Source: Paraburkholderia caballeronis (GTDB taxonomy: Bacteria > Pseudomonadota > Gammaproteobacteria > Burkholderiales > Burkholderiaceae). Taken from it: a DNA stretch of 64,000 bases. Positions 18,518 to 27,610 of the stretch are shown here, piece by piece. Where the stretch lies: NCBI RefSeq assembly GCF_900104845.1, contig NZ_FNSR01000002.1, positions 1,426,001 through 1,490,000 on the forward strand, in the 5' to 3' direction. The position numbers and the translations under genes were made by a program. A model generated the notes under the pieces. That model worked only from the letters and a program-made list of their open reading frames with translations. It was not told the DNA's origin and did not search any database. The stretch's first letter is position 1, and every line of letters begins with the position of its first letter.

Positions 18518-18888
18518 GACGGCCTGCGCTGCGCCCGATCAGATATGAACCTGTACGTCTGCCTGGAACCTGCTGCATGGGCATGGCGATCCCCTGCAAC
18601 TACAGATTCGGATGTTAACCCTGTTCGAGGAAAGCTGGTAACGCCCGATCGGCCGCAAACCGCCGTTCGCACATCGTAGCCGACGTGTCCGCTACATGCC
18701 GCTACATGCGAGTGAGCCGGGCATTCGCGACCCGTTTGCCGCGAATGCCCGGCCATAACTTCAACGAAGCAAGCCGTCAACCCCGTGCGTGCTCTCCATG
18801 CCGCAGCGCCATTGGCTTGTTGCGGAGTGGAACAGACATTCGGGGTCGCGGCAGCGAGGACATAATTATTTTCTGCTCGCGCTCCGCA
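18518..18888. other. Intergenic boundary between backbone and low-GC island
   Basis: About 370 bases between the yigZ promoter and the end of the first island gene (porin). Base composition shifts toward lower GC across it. No integrase, tRNA or direct repeat that would mark an insertion site was recognised. Confidence 0.45.
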
Positions 18889-20028
18889 TTAGAACTTGTG
18901 AATGATCGCGATGCGCGCCGAAGTCTGCTCGTGATTCGACGACGGTCCGAAATAGAAGCCTTGTCCCTGCGTGGCGTTGAGCGGCCCCGATGCGACCTGA
19001 TAGGACACCGCCGCATAGAAGCTCGTACGCTTGCTTAGATAGTAGTAAGCGCCGATGGTGGGCTGATTCCAGTGAACGTCGCCCATCTTCTGATACTCGT
19101 AACCTGCGATGCCAAGCAGTTGCGGCGTCACCGAGTAAAGCGCGCCGGCTTCGTACACCCACAGCGTTTGCTGCGTTCCATAACCCTTGAAGGTGGTCGC
19201 CGTGACATTGCCCGTCAAGGTCAGGTTGCCGAGCTTGTACGAGGCGCCGACTTCACCCATCGATTGACGGTCCACCGGAAATGCCGTGCCGTACGGATAC
19301 AAGTCCGTGACTTGCCCCGTTGCCGGGTTTCGGGTCGCGACGGTCTGATTCAGGAAAGTGAATACGCCGAGCTGGTTATACGGGTCAAGGGCGGCGATAC
19401 CGTGCGGATTGTTCAACTGCGTATAGACCGCCGCCAGACTGAGATTGCCTTGATCGTATTTCGCACCGGCGCTCCACGCGCTGTTTTCACGAAGGCTGCC
19501 CGCCACGTTGCCAAACGAATACATCGCGCCGAAGCGCAGTCCGTGGAAATCGTTGCTGGAGAACTTCACCGAATTGTTCAGGCGATCGCCGCCCTGACGG
19601 TCGACGTCGCCCATGTGGCCGCCGTAAGCGAGCGCATAGCCCGTTGCGCTGAACTCGGTGAGGTAGTCGAACACGAAGTCGTACTGGTTGCCGAGGGTCA
19701 ACGTCCCGTACTGATTGGATAAACCAACGTACGCCTGCCGCCCGAACATGCTTCCTCCCTGGTTCAATCCGCCTGTGCCGAGTGAGAAGCCGTTCTCAAG
19801 ACGGAATACCGCCTTGTATCCGCCGCCCAGGTCTTCGGACCCCTCCAGACCGAACCGGTTGCCGAAATTGATGCCGTCCGCGAACTGATAAAGCCGACTG
19901 CCGCCCTGATTGCTTACATACGTTATTCCCGCATCGATAAGCCCATAGATTTCGACCGAACTTTGCGCATACGCACCGGCGCTCATGCATGCGAGCACCA
20001 CACCTACTCCGCACCTGAAATATTTCAT
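18889..20028 (-). CDS. Burkholderia-type outer-membrane porin
   Basis: 379 residues. A signal peptide ends at AYAQS (about residue 22). The mature start SVEIYGLIDAGITYVSNQGG, the FGNRFGLEGSEDLGGGYKAVFRLENGF segment and the terminal ARIAIIHKF (final Phe) are typical of Gram-negative porin_4 proteins, which form 16-strand trimeric channels. It is the last gene of the leftward catabolic island, 68 bases after the ABC binding-protein gene, so it probably lets the island's substrate through the outer membrane. Codons are less GC-biased than in the flanking backbone. Confidence 0.92.
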   Translation of the reverse strand: MKYFRCGVGVVLACMSAGAYAQSSVEIYGLIDAGITYVSNQGGSRLYQFADGINFGNRFGLEGSEDLGGGYKAVFRLENGFSLGTGGLNQGGSMFGRQAYVGLSNQYGTLTLGNQYDFVFDYLTEFSATGYALAYGGHMGDVDRQGGDRLNNSVKFSSNDFHGLRFGAMYSFGNVAGSLRENSAWSAGAKYDQGNLSLAAVYTQLNNPHGIAALDPYNQLGVFTFLNQTVATRNPATGQVTDLYPYGTAFPVDRQSMGEVGASYKLGNLTLTGNVTATTFKGYGTQQTLWVYEAGALYSVTPQLLGIAGYEYQKMGDVHWNQPTIGAYYYLSKRTSFYAAVSYQVASGPLNATQGQGFYFGPSSNHEQTSARIAIIHKF

Positions 20029-20096
20029 ATTTTCTGTCGTCTGGTTTTGTATTGGTGAATCAAGACATCGTGGGCAAAAATCAATGACCGATACGG

Positions 20097-21098
20097 CTAC
20101 TGGATAAACCTGTTGGTGAACAGGCTGTCGACGGGCTGGGCGGCACGCACTACCTTCTCGTCGAGATAAGCGGATTGCACCTTCTCCACGATGGCCCGAT
20201 CGAATTCGCCCGGTCTGAGCGGTCCCGGAAAGACGCTCTTTGCGTAATAGCTGAGCACTTTGGTCACGAAGTCGAGCTTGCCGCTGTAGGACGGCACGGC
20301 CGCCACATATTCCTTCGCGCTTGCCTGCGGGTCCTGTTGAATGTCGTTCATCGCGTGAAGCGTGGCGCGCACGAACTTGCGCACGGTTTCCGGATCGGAC
20401 GCGATCTCCCTGTCGGAGGCGATGATGGCCTGCCCCATGCCGGGCGTGAACTGGTCCGTCGGACGGTAGGTCACCTTGACGCCGGTTGCCTCGACATCGG
20501 CGCCCCATTCCGGCGTGCCTACCAACGCATCGGATTTACCGGTCGCCACGTCCTGCCACACGCCGCTCGGACCGCCGGCGTGAACCTGGAGATCGGTGCG
20601 GGTCAACTGGGCGCTGCCCAGAATGCCAAGCGTGACGAAATAGGAGGTGTCTTCATACGACATCACCGAAAGCGTCTTTCCCTTGAGGTCAGCCGCCCTC
20701 GCAATATGACGGTCGTCCCGGGTGATCAACTGATGCAGCGGGTGACCGCCCAGCAATGCAACGGCTTTCACGTCGATGCCATTCGCCCGCAGGATGATCG
20801 GCGTATCGCCGAGCGCGTCGCCCAGGTCGCCATTGCCTGCCGCCAGCTGCTTGCCGACATCCGCCCCGCCATGCACGGCAACCCAGCGTACGCGCAGACC
20901 TTCTTTCGCGTAATAGCCCTTGCTGTCGGCCAGCATGAATGGGGCGAAAGCCAGTTCGCCAGGCGGGGCCGCGAGCAGGAAGGTGACGTCCTTCAACGGA
21001 GTCTGCGCATGCACATTCAGGCTGGCGGCGGCCAGCGCGGTGAGCGTCGCCAGCGTCCGCGACGCGCGGGTCAGTACTTTTACTATTCCGGTTTTCAT
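20097..21098 (-). CDS. ABC transporter substrate-binding protein (NitT/TauT, NMT1-like)
   Basis: 333 residues with a signal peptide ending around VHAQT (residue 32). The fold follows SsuA/TauA/NMT1-like proteins: FAPFMLADSKGYYAKEGLRVRWV near the N-terminus, GDLGDALGDTPIILRA, and DALVGTPEWGADVEA. AAGGATGG gives a good ribosome site. The matching permease and ATPase lie about 8 kb upstream on the same strand at 28880-30570, so the three form one importer split by catabolic genes. Likely ligand: an aromatic carboxylate or sulfonate, from context only. Confidence 0.88.
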   Translation of the reverse strand: MKTGIVKVLTRASRTLATLTALAAASLNVHAQTPLKDVTFLLAAPPGELAFAPFMLADSKGYYAKEGLRVRWVAVHGGADVGKQLAAGNGDLGDALGDTPIILRANGIDVKAVALLGGHPLHQLITRDDRHIARAADLKGKTLSVMSYEDTSYFVTLGILGSAQLTRTDLQVHAGGPSGVWQDVATGKSDALVGTPEWGADVEATGVKVTYRPTDQFTPGMGQAIIASDREIASDPETVRKFVRATLHAMNDIQQDPQASAKEYVAAVPSYSGKLDFVTKVLSYYAKSVFPGPLRPGEFDRAIVEKVQSAYLDEKVVRAAQPVDSLFTNRFIQ

Positions 21099-21202
21099 TT
21101 CGCCATCCTTATCATGCGATTTAAAACTTTCTTGATGAAACGCTCACGTTCACACTCCACGAACCAGCCGGCCCGCCGGGAAGCGGGCACGGCGGGCCTG
21201 CG

Positions 21203-22534
21203 TCAGGCGGGATCGTTGGCGGCTGCTTCTCCTTCTTCCGCGGCACGCGCGCCATGCACCGTGAAGAAAGTCGCGCCCTCAAGCCTTTGCCCGATAGCCG
21301 CTTCGTATGCTTCGCGAACGTGGTCGGGCTGCCCAGCCTGACCGATAAAGTCCCGCAGATAAGGTCCCAGCAAGGGGTGCGCGGCGAGTTCGGCACGCGT
21401 CAAGCCGTTCATCAGTTCATCGCGGCACGCCGACGGCAAATAAACGTTGTGATTCGCTTCCCGGTCGGTGATCAGCCCTTTGGGCTGTTTGCCGGCGGCT
21501 ACCGCTTCCAGTTCTTCAAAGAAGCGCCGGCGCAGCATCACGACTCCCCGGTCGCTTGCGCCGAGCGTTTCCTTCGTGCGATCGGTGATCGCGCCCTGGC
21601 CTACCCACGCCGCGAAATCCTGATTCGCGACATGACTCGTAATCCACGCGCCGTTCTCGTCGCGCACGGGTCCGTACCAGCTCGGGATGTGCTCCTGCAC
21701 ATAGGGCTCCTGCTCCTTCGGCACCCGGTTGAACACCCACAGCACGCTGAGCGTGTTTTCATCGTCGATCGGCACGCGCCATTCGAAGTGATGGCCGAGG
21801 TAGAAGCCGTTGGGCCACAAGGTCACGCGGCCGATGGTCCACATCGGGTTCTGCTCGCTTTCTTTCGCACGCAGTCGCTTGTAGATGAAACCGAAATCGA
21901 ATTCTTCATACTGAGTCTTCAGATGCGTCGGGACATATTCCGCGTTGCTGTCCTGCAAGCGCTGCGTCCAGTTGTTATGGGTCCATTCGAAGTGAATCGG
22001 ATCGATCGAATTCTCCTGGCACTGGAACCAGTTGCACGGCACCTCCGCCAGAACGACCTGGGCGAATCCGTGCTCGTAGTGGAAGGGCTCCCAATCCGGC
22101 AACTCGGGAGCCGGCGCCGGACCCATGTAAGCCCAGATCAAGCCGGCTTTCGCCCTGACTTCGTAAGCGGTGACGGTGACTTTTTTGCGCAGGCGCGCAT
22201 CGGCGTCGACAATCTCCTCGTAGGGCTGGTGGGTGCACTGGCCCTTCGCATCGAACTCCCAGCCGTGGTACGCGCAGCGCAGACCGCATTTTTCGACGAA
22301 CCCGAACGCGAGGTCCGCGTTGCGGTGCGGACAGCGCCGCTGCACGAGGCCGAACTTGCCGGAGAGGTCCTTGAACAGCACCAGGTCCTCTCCAAACAGG
22401 CGAATCGGGCGAACCGACATCTCGTCGAATTCGCTTACGCCCGCAACGGGATGCCAGTAGCGCCGCAGGTAGTCGCCCATTTGCGTGCCAGGTCCAACCT
22501 CGGTGAGCAACCGGTTCTTTTCTTGGCTTAACAT
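21203..22534 (-). CDS. Rieske oxygenase alpha subunit, phthalate-dioxygenase type
   Basis: 443 residues. The Rieske [2Fe-2S] ligands are Cys68/His70 (CPH) and Cys87/His90 (CAYH). The mononuclear iron ligands lie in NSIDPIHFEWTH: His181, His186, with bridging Asp178. Length and sequence (start MLSQEKNRLLTEVG..., then GLRCAYHGWEFDAKG) match the phthalate 4,5-dioxygenase group, which works without a beta subunit and with a PDR-type reductase. Such a reductase is encoded at 24887. Start at 22534 chosen over upstream options because the family begins there; the ribosome site is weak. It is divergent from the AraC regulator. Substrate unknown. Confidence 0.9.
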   Translation of the reverse strand: MLSQEKNRLLTEVGPGTQMGDYLRRYWHPVAGVSEFDEMSVRPIRLFGEDLVLFKDLSGKFGLVQRRCPHRNADLAFGFVEKCGLRCAYHGWEFDAKGQCTHQPYEEIVDADARLRKKVTVTAYEVRAKAGLIWAYMGPAPAPELPDWEPFHYEHGFAQVVLAEVPCNWFQCQENSIDPIHFEWTHNNWTQRLQDSNAEYVPTHLKTQYEEFDFGFIYKRLRAKESEQNPMWTIGRVTLWPNGFYLGHHFEWRVPIDDENTLSVLWVFNRVPKEQEPYVQEHIPSWYGPVRDENGAWITSHVANQDFAAWVGQGAITDRTKETLGASDRGVVMLRRRFFEELEAVAAGKQPKGLITDREANHNVYLPSACRDELMNGLTRAELAAHPLLGPYLRDFIGQAGQPDHVREAYEAAIGQRLEGATFFTVHGARAAEEGEAAANDPA

Positions 22535-22876
22535 TTTTGAATCTCGCGTGAATATCGACATCGGGATGTGCACGTCGCTGCGAATCCGCCGACAGTCGGC
22601 GTGTGGCTCCGCCAGCGGCTGCAAACCAACTGCCGGCTTGCGTCCTGGCACGAAGCGCCGCATCGCAAGCGAAGCGTTAGCCGGATTCTTTGTCGCGGAT
22701 ATTCGAGGGACAACTCCCGGAACCATCAAAAGAGTTGCAGAACGTCCCAGGCGGCGGATGGACTCCGGCTCGCGACGATTTCCGCCTCCCGCAAATTTTG
22801 TCCGGCTAAGCTGGGCATAGTGGGAGAACCGTATCGACAGACGCCCGGAGCCGGGCGATCCTGACGTGCCGGCGCG

Positions 22877-23857
22877 GTGCTGCATCGAATGGAGTCAGTT
22901 GTGGATCAGTTGAACGAGTACCTGGAGGATTTCCACGCCAACGCGGTCGTGACAGGGCACTTCACGTTGCGCGCGCCCTGGTCGTTCGACAAGGATGCGG
23001 TGCAGGGCGTCCCATTTCGTATCTGCAGGGGCGCGCCGTATTACCTGTCTCTTGAGGGACAGTCCCCGGTACTCGTTCAACCCGGCGACGTCGTTTTGCT
23101 GCCGCACGGCGACTGGCATCGCATGAGTTCCGATCCCGATCACCCGCCGATCTCCTTCAATTCGATTCTGGCGGAAAAAGGCCTCGTGCCCAAATACGAC
23201 ACGCCGCTCGAATTCGAAGCGGGCGGCGGCGGCGCGGCGTGCGAGCTGCACACGGCCATCGTGGGGTTTCCGAATGCAAAGCGTCATCCGTTGTTCGGCA
23301 TCCTGCCGGCGCTCATCCACATTCGCGCCGACGATCCGGCGGTTTCACCGTGGCTGAAGTCGACGCTGCAAACCTTCATCGAAGAATCCATGTCATGCCA
23401 GCCGGGATGGACCATCGCCGCAGCGAGGCTTTCCGATGTGCTGTTCGTGCAGATGATCCGCGCCCACGTATTCCAGCATTCGCAGACCACCGCCAGTTGG
23501 CTCAGAGGACTCTTCGATCCGCAGATCGGCAAGACGATTCTGGCGATCCGTCGCGATCCGGGTTCGGCATGGAACCTGTCCACGCTCGCCGAGACCGCCG
23601 GCATGTCGCGTTCGAGATTCGCTGCGCGATTTACCGAGCTGGTGGAAATGGCGCCCATGGCCTATGTCACCGATGTCCGGATGCATTTCGCCGCCCATGA
23701 GTTGACCGCCCGGCCCACGCGCATTTCGACAATCGCTTCGCGTGTCGGTTACGAATCGGAGAAGTCCTTCACGCGCGCCTTCAAGCGATGGTGCGGCCTC
23801 TCGCCGGGGGCGTACGCGTCGCACCACAGCGATCCGCGCGACGGCATACGGCCTTGA
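22877..23857 (+). CDS. AraC-family regulator with N-terminal cupin
   Basis: 326 residues; a second ATG at 22889 is an equally possible start. Residues 1-200 form a cupin_6-like ligand domain (QPGDVVLLPHGDWHRM). Residues about 225-320 hold the double helix-turn-helix of AraC proteins (TLAETAGMSRSRFAARFTEL and IASRVGYESEKSFTRAFKRW, then GLSPGAY). It is the only plus-strand gene in the island and diverges from the phthalate-dioxygenase-type gene, so it probably activates that transcription unit in response to the substrate. Confidence 0.92.
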   Translation: MLHRMESVVDQLNEYLEDFHANAVVTGHFTLRAPWSFDKDAVQGVPFRICRGAPYYLSLEGQSPVLVQPGDVVLLPHGDWHRMSSDPDHPPISFNSILAEKGLVPKYDTPLEFEAGGGGAACELHTAIVGFPNAKRHPLFGILPALIHIRADDPAVSPWLKSTLQTFIEESMSCQPGWTIAAARLSDVLFVQMIRAHVFQHSQTTASWLRGLFDPQIGKTILAIRRDPGSAWNLSTLAETAGMSRSRFAARFTELVEMAPMAYVTDVRMHFAAHELTARPTRISTIASRVGYESEKSFTRAFKRWCGLSPGAYASHHSDPRDGIRP

Positions 23858-23884
23858 CGCGGCGTCTCTTTCGCGTGGACGGAA

Positions 23885-24862
23885 TCAGCTTGCTGGCGCC
23901 TTGCGATCGGTGAGGAACGCAGCCCGGAGGTTTTTTGCGGCTCCGGCCTGTCGCCGCGAGTGACCGTCGAGGCCGCCGTCCACCGCCCATTCCGCAAACG
24001 TGGTCGGCCCCGGCTCGAATTCGCGCGGCTGCCACTCCGGCGTCAGGTAGTCCTCGTCGGCGTAATACTCGATCAGGGCGCCGCAGGGATTCTGGAAGTA
24101 CCAGAAATAAGCCGATGAAATAGGGTGGCGGCCCGGCCCCAATTGCGTGTTCCAGCCGCAACGGCTGATGTGCAATCCGCCGCCGAATACCTCGTGAATA
24201 TCGCGGACGGTGAACGCGACATGATTGAGTCCGCGCTTGCCGCCCGGCAGGGAAAGCAGGAAGAGATCATGGTGACCGCCGTGTGGCGAACAGCGCATGA
24301 ATGTGCCACGCTCCGGGTAGCGGTCCGATATTTCGAAACCCAGCAGTTCGCGGTAAAACGCCTCGGTCCCGGCTAGCGCATCGGTGAAGAACACGACGTG
24401 CCCCACCTCGACCGGTTCCGCGCGTTGATAAACCGGGCCCGGCGTATCGATCCGCGCAGGGGGATATCCCCACGGATTGGCCGGCGAGCCTTGCTGATCG
24501 ATGGTGCGTTTGCGGGTAACCTCGATACGTATCGCCAGCCCGTTGGGATCGATACAGCCCACTGCATCGTCGTGCTCGAAGTGTCCGGCTCTACCGGCGA
24601 AGCGGCCACGCAACGCGTCGAGTTCCGCGCGTGTCGCGACGCCCCACGTGACTTCGCGAAGGGTCGGCCCGTCTTCGAACGCCGGCGGCAACGACGGATC
24701 GTCGTGCGCGACGGCGTGGACGCGACAACCGTTCAGCGTTTCGAAGTATGCGGACCGCTCCGTGCAATCCACTTCGCGCAGCCCCCAGTCGGCGAGAAAG
24801 CGCCGGCAGGATGCAAGGTCGGTTACGCCATAGGTAATCTGTTCGATGCCAAGTATCGTCAT
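23885..24862 (-). CDS. Extradiol ring-cleavage dioxygenase (VOC superfamily)
   Basis: 325 residues with two VOC domains. The active C-terminal domain shows the iron triad His155 (VGHVVFF), His214 (LNHVAFTV) and Glu265 (GALIEYYAD), as in 2,3-dihydroxybiphenyl/catechol 2,3-dioxygenases. The NPCGALIEYY motif is the familiar C-terminal signature. The enzyme would open a dihydroxylated ring next to one hydroxyl. It sits 24 bases downstream of the reductase gene in the leftward operon, which fits oxygenation followed by ring cleavage. A C-terminal tail of about 45 residues after the triad is longer than usual. Confidence 0.9.
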   Translation of the reverse strand: MTILGIEQITYGVTDLASCRRFLADWGLREVDCTERSAYFETLNGCRVHAVAHDDPSLPPAFEDGPTLREVTWGVATRAELDALRGRFAGRAGHFEHDDAVGCIDPNGLAIRIEVTRKRTIDQQGSPANPWGYPPARIDTPGPVYQRAEPVEVGHVVFFTDALAGTEAFYRELLGFEISDRYPERGTFMRCSPHGGHHDLFLLSLPGGKRGLNHVAFTVRDIHEVFGGGLHISRCGWNTQLGPGRHPISSAYFWYFQNPCGALIEYYADEDYLTPEWQPREFEPGPTTFAEWAVDGGLDGHSRRQAGAAKNLRAAFLTDRKAPAS

Positions 24863-24886
24863 ACTGTTCCGTGCGGCCGAAGCCCG

Positions 24887-25846
24887 CTAGAGATCGAGAA
24901 CCAATGTGCCGCTTTTCGCGGCGGACACGCAAATCATCATCGTTTTGCCGGAGGCCTTTTCAGCGGCGCTCAGGACCGAATCGCGATGTTCCGGGCACCC
25001 CCCAAGTACGCGCGTTTCGCACGCCCCGCAGATTCCCTCCGCGCAGCTGTATTCGACTTCGATACCCGCTTCGAGCAGCGTTTCGAGAAGGGTCTTGCCG
25101 GCGGGCACGTCGAGCGTCTTGCCGCTCTTTGCCAGCTCCACCGTGTAGCCATTCTTCGGCGCTTGCACCGCTGCCTGATCCGCCGCGAAGCGCTCGACAT
25201 GGACATGCTCGATTCCGCTCGCATGACACGCTGCTTCGAACGCGTTCAACATCACAACCGGGCCGCAACAGTAGGCGTGAATCGTCCTGGGTTGCTGTTT
25301 GAAATATCCTGCCAGGTCGAACGGCTGGCCGCCGTTTTCATCATCGAAATGGAGATGAATGTCTCCGCCCAGCATGGCGAGTTCATCCAGAAACGCGGCC
25401 TGCGCGCGGCTGCGCGAGCAGTACACGAGCCGCACGGCCTTACCCGCTTCGCGCAAGCGACGATACATGCAGAGAATCGGCGTAATGCCGATCCCGCCCG
25501 CGATCAGCACGGTCGACTCGGCGCTGTCGTCGAGTGCGAAGTGGTTGCGGGGTACGCCAACCGGCAGCGTGATGCCGCAGCGGAAATTTTCGTGCACGTA
25601 GCGCGAGCCGCCGCGGCTTTGCCGGTCGGAGAGAATTCCCAGCACATAACGGTCGACCTCGTCGCATGAATTGAGCAGCGAATAACTGCGCGTCAATCCA
25701 TTGGGGAGATGCAGATCGACATGGGCGCCCGGATCGAACCTCGGAAAATGTGTGCCCTGTGCCGGTATCAATTCGACGCTGAGTACGCCCTCCGCTTCAT
25801 AACGCAAGGTGCGTATGCGGGCCTGCAGGAGTTCATTGCTGCTCAT
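24887..25846 (-). CDS. PDR/VanB-type oxygenase reductase (FMN, NAD, 2Fe-2S)
   Basis: 319 residues in the order flavin domain (FDPGAHVDLHLPNGLTRSYSL), NAD domain (LIAGGIGITPILCMYRRL), then a C-terminal plant-type [2Fe-2S] domain (YSCAEGICGACETRVL, plus a distal MMICVS cysteine). That is the phthalate dioxygenase reductase layout, class IA. It passes electrons from NADH directly to a Rieske oxygenase. Two alpha subunits lie in the same cluster and no other reductase is present, so it may serve both. The start at 25846 is preferred over one 39 bases upstream because the extension is not conserved. Confidence 0.92.
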   Translation of the reverse strand: MSSNELLQARIRTLRYEAEGVLSVELIPAQGTHFPRFDPGAHVDLHLPNGLTRSYSLLNSCDEVDRYVLGILSDRQSRGGSRYVHENFRCGITLPVGVPRNHFALDDSAESTVLIAGGIGITPILCMYRRLREAGKAVRLVYCSRSRAQAAFLDELAMLGGDIHLHFDDENGGQPFDLAGYFKQQPRTIHAYCCGPVVMLNAFEAACHASGIEHVHVERFAADQAAVQAPKNGYTVELAKSGKTLDVPAGKTLLETLLEAGIEVEYSCAEGICGACETRVLGGCPEHRDSVLSAAEKASGKTMMICVSAAKSGTLVLDL

Positions 25847-25893
25847 ATTCGTTCCGCGCCGCCTTTTGCTCGGCGGCGCGGCCAAAATTCAGG

Positions 25894-26334
25894 TCATTGT
25901 GGCGGGCGGATCTGCCGCAGATCGAAATCGAGCCGCGCACTCGCCTCGATCTCGACAGTCAGCTCGGGAAAGACAAGGCCGGACACGGCCACGAGCGTCG
26001 ACGTCGGATAGGCGCCCAGTCCGGCAAAGAAAACGCGACGGGCACGGGTTATCTGGTCCTTGTCGGCGATATCCGTCACGTAGACCGTGAGCCGCGCGAT
26101 GTTCGCGATCGAGCCGCCTTCGGCCTCGACGAGCGACTTGATCTTGTTCAGCACGATCAGCGCCTGCTCGTAGGTGGAGATCGGTTGATTCGCGGTTACT
26201 GTCGCCGGATGCGCGGTCATGCCGGAGAGCACCAGTTCGCTGCCGATGCGAATGCCGTTGGTCCATGTCGCGTGGTCGAGGTCCGGCACGCCGGCCGCGA
26301 CGATACGGCTCGCGTTGAGTCTGACGTCGCTCAT
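25894..26334 (-). CDS. RidA/YjgF family protein
   Basis: 146 residues of the RidA/YjgF/UK114 trimer family: SGMTAHPATVTANQPISTYEQALIVLNKI and ARLTVYVTDIADKD, and a C-terminal VEIEASARLDFD. The start overlaps the stop of the upstream Rieske gene (ATGA), so it is translationally coupled. Members hydrolyse enamines/imines or act on 2-amino- and oxo-intermediates. Inside a ring-cleavage cluster this may mean that an amino-aromatic intermediate is processed; that is inference. Confidence 0.88.
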   Translation of the reverse strand: MSDVRLNASRIVAAGVPDLDHATWTNGIRIGSELVLSGMTAHPATVTANQPISTYEQALIVLNKIKSLVEAEGGSIANIARLTVYVTDIADKDQITRARRVFFAGLGAYPTSTLVAVSGLVFPELTVEIEASARLDFDLRQIRPPQ

Positions 26335-27347
26335 TGGGCCGCCGCCTCTTCGAGTTGGGCCTTGGCAAGACTTTTCAAATGGCGCCGCAGTTTGACAACA
26401 CCCATATCGTGTTGATACAGGTGTTCGCGCTGGTTCGCGTCCGCCTCCATGAATTCGAGCATGTCGCGGTCCTGTTCGAGCACGGCCCAGTGGCGCGCTT
26501 CCAGACGGTTCTTGTAGAGGAAGCGCCACGTGTCGCGTTGCCATCCATCGACCTTGCGGCAGCGCCAGTGGAATACGGCGGCCTGGTTCGCCGAGATCGG
26601 CGTGAAGCTGCCGACGATGATGAAATTGCCGCCCGGGCCGCCTGTTTTCGGATAGGGGATCTCAAGACGCAGCCAGTGGACGCCGGTGTCGGCCCATTCG
26701 GTCCAGTCGAAATTGACGTCGCGCTGGCCTTCTTTCTCGAACACAAAACCGGTTTCGGTGTCGCGAATGCGGAAGCTCGCACTCTGGTCCCCCAGCGCCA
26801 TCGAATGAGACTGCTTGTGCAGATACGTGCCGTGCATCGGGTCCATCACGTTGTCGAGCACGTAGCGGTAACTGCCGTTCCATTCGGTGTAGCAGAGGAA
26901 AGAAGAGAATTCGCCGGACGTGAGTTGTTCCGGCAAGCGCAGCGGTGGCGGTTCGTCGATGTTCCCCTGCGCGTTATAGAGCCACACGGCGCCGTTCGAC
27001 TCTCTGACATGAAACGACTGCACCGCGCGCGAGCCTTCCAGCTTGCAGCCCGGACTGCCCGGTACGCTTGTCACCACGCCATCCGCGCGAATCTGAACGC
27101 CGTGATAGCCGCATGCGATGCGATCGCCCAGCACGATCCCTTTCGAGAGCGGGGCGCCTCGATGCGGGCAGTGATCTTCCAGCGCATGCACCGCGCCGTC
27201 GGCGTCGCGCCACAGCACGAGCTTCTTGCCGAGCCGTCGCAGCGATATGGGCTCCTTGCCGATGAAATCCGACGGGCAGAGGGGGAACCACAGATTCTTC
27301 AGGCCGTTTTCGAGCACGGCCTCAACGGTGTCTTCAGGGGCATTCAT
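26331..27347 (-). CDS. Second Rieske oxygenase alpha subunit
   Basis: 338 residues. Rieske ligands Cys60/His62 (CPHRG) and Cys79/His82 (CGYHG); non-heme iron ligands in DNVMDPMHGTYLH: Asp169, His172, His177. It is shorter than, and clearly different from, the 443-residue oxygenase at 21203, and looks like monooxygenase/demethylase-type or small aromatic-acid oxygenases that lack a beta subunit. The start at 27347 has AGGAACAGG upstream and removes a 31-residue non-conserved extension. It lies 41 bases after a tiny HTH-like gene and overlaps the RidA start. Substrate unknown. Confidence 0.9.
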   Translation of the reverse strand: MNAPEDTVEAVLENGLKNLWFPLCPSDFIGKEPISLRRLGKKLVLWRDADGAVHALEDHCPHRGAPLSKGIVLGDRIACGYHGVQIRADGVVTSVPGSPGCKLEGSRAVQSFHVRESNGAVWLYNAQGNIDEPPPLRLPEQLTSGEFSSFLCYTEWNGSYRYVLDNVMDPMHGTYLHKQSHSMALGDQSASFRIRDTETGFVFEKEGQRDVNFDWTEWADTGVHWLRLEIPYPKTGGPGGNFIIVGSFTPISANQAAVFHWRCRKVDGWQRDTWRFLYKNRLEARHWAVLEQDRDMLEFMEADANQREHLYQHDMGVVKLRRHLKSLAKAQLEEAAAQ

Positions 27348-27388
27348 GTCGATCGCCTGTTCCTTTGAAATCGATTGTCGCGGCGCGT

Positions 27389-27610
27389 CTAGTCCGCTGC
27401 CAGCCGCTTCATCTCGGCGGCAAAGCTTGCCTCGGTCCACCGGACTCCCACTTGCGGGCCGGGTCCCGCGTCGTTCAGATAACCCACCAGCGATGCGAGA
27501 TCGTGCAATCCGTTCGCGTAGGCGCGCTCGATCGAATCGCCGAGCAGGTTCTCGTATTGCGACGGCTCACGCATGCGAGCCTGATGCGGTTCAAGATAAC
27601 GCTCCATCAT
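27389..27610 (-). CDS. Small recombinase-like helix-turn-helix domain protein
   Basis: 73 residues, starting YLEPHQARMREPSQYENLLGD. The later part (IERAYANGLHDLASLVGYLNDAG ... RWTEASFAAEMKRLA) is a compact helical domain of the kind annotated, as I recall, as 'recombinase-like helix-turn-helix' in aromatic-degradation operons. Its ATG overlaps the stop codon of the upstream 117-residue gene (ATGA), so the two are made together. It is too small to be a recombinase; an accessory role for the Rieske enzyme or a regulator is possible. Function not established. Confidence 0.72.
   Translation of the reverse strand: MMERYLEPHQARMREPSQYENLLGDSIERAYANGLHDLASLVGYLNDAGPGPQVGVRWTEASFAAEMKRLAAD

Noticed and set aside
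27389..27610. Reading the 73-residue protein as a site-specific recombinase and mobility gene
   Set aside because: It has only a small helical domain and no catalytic residues; it is coupled to catabolic genes.
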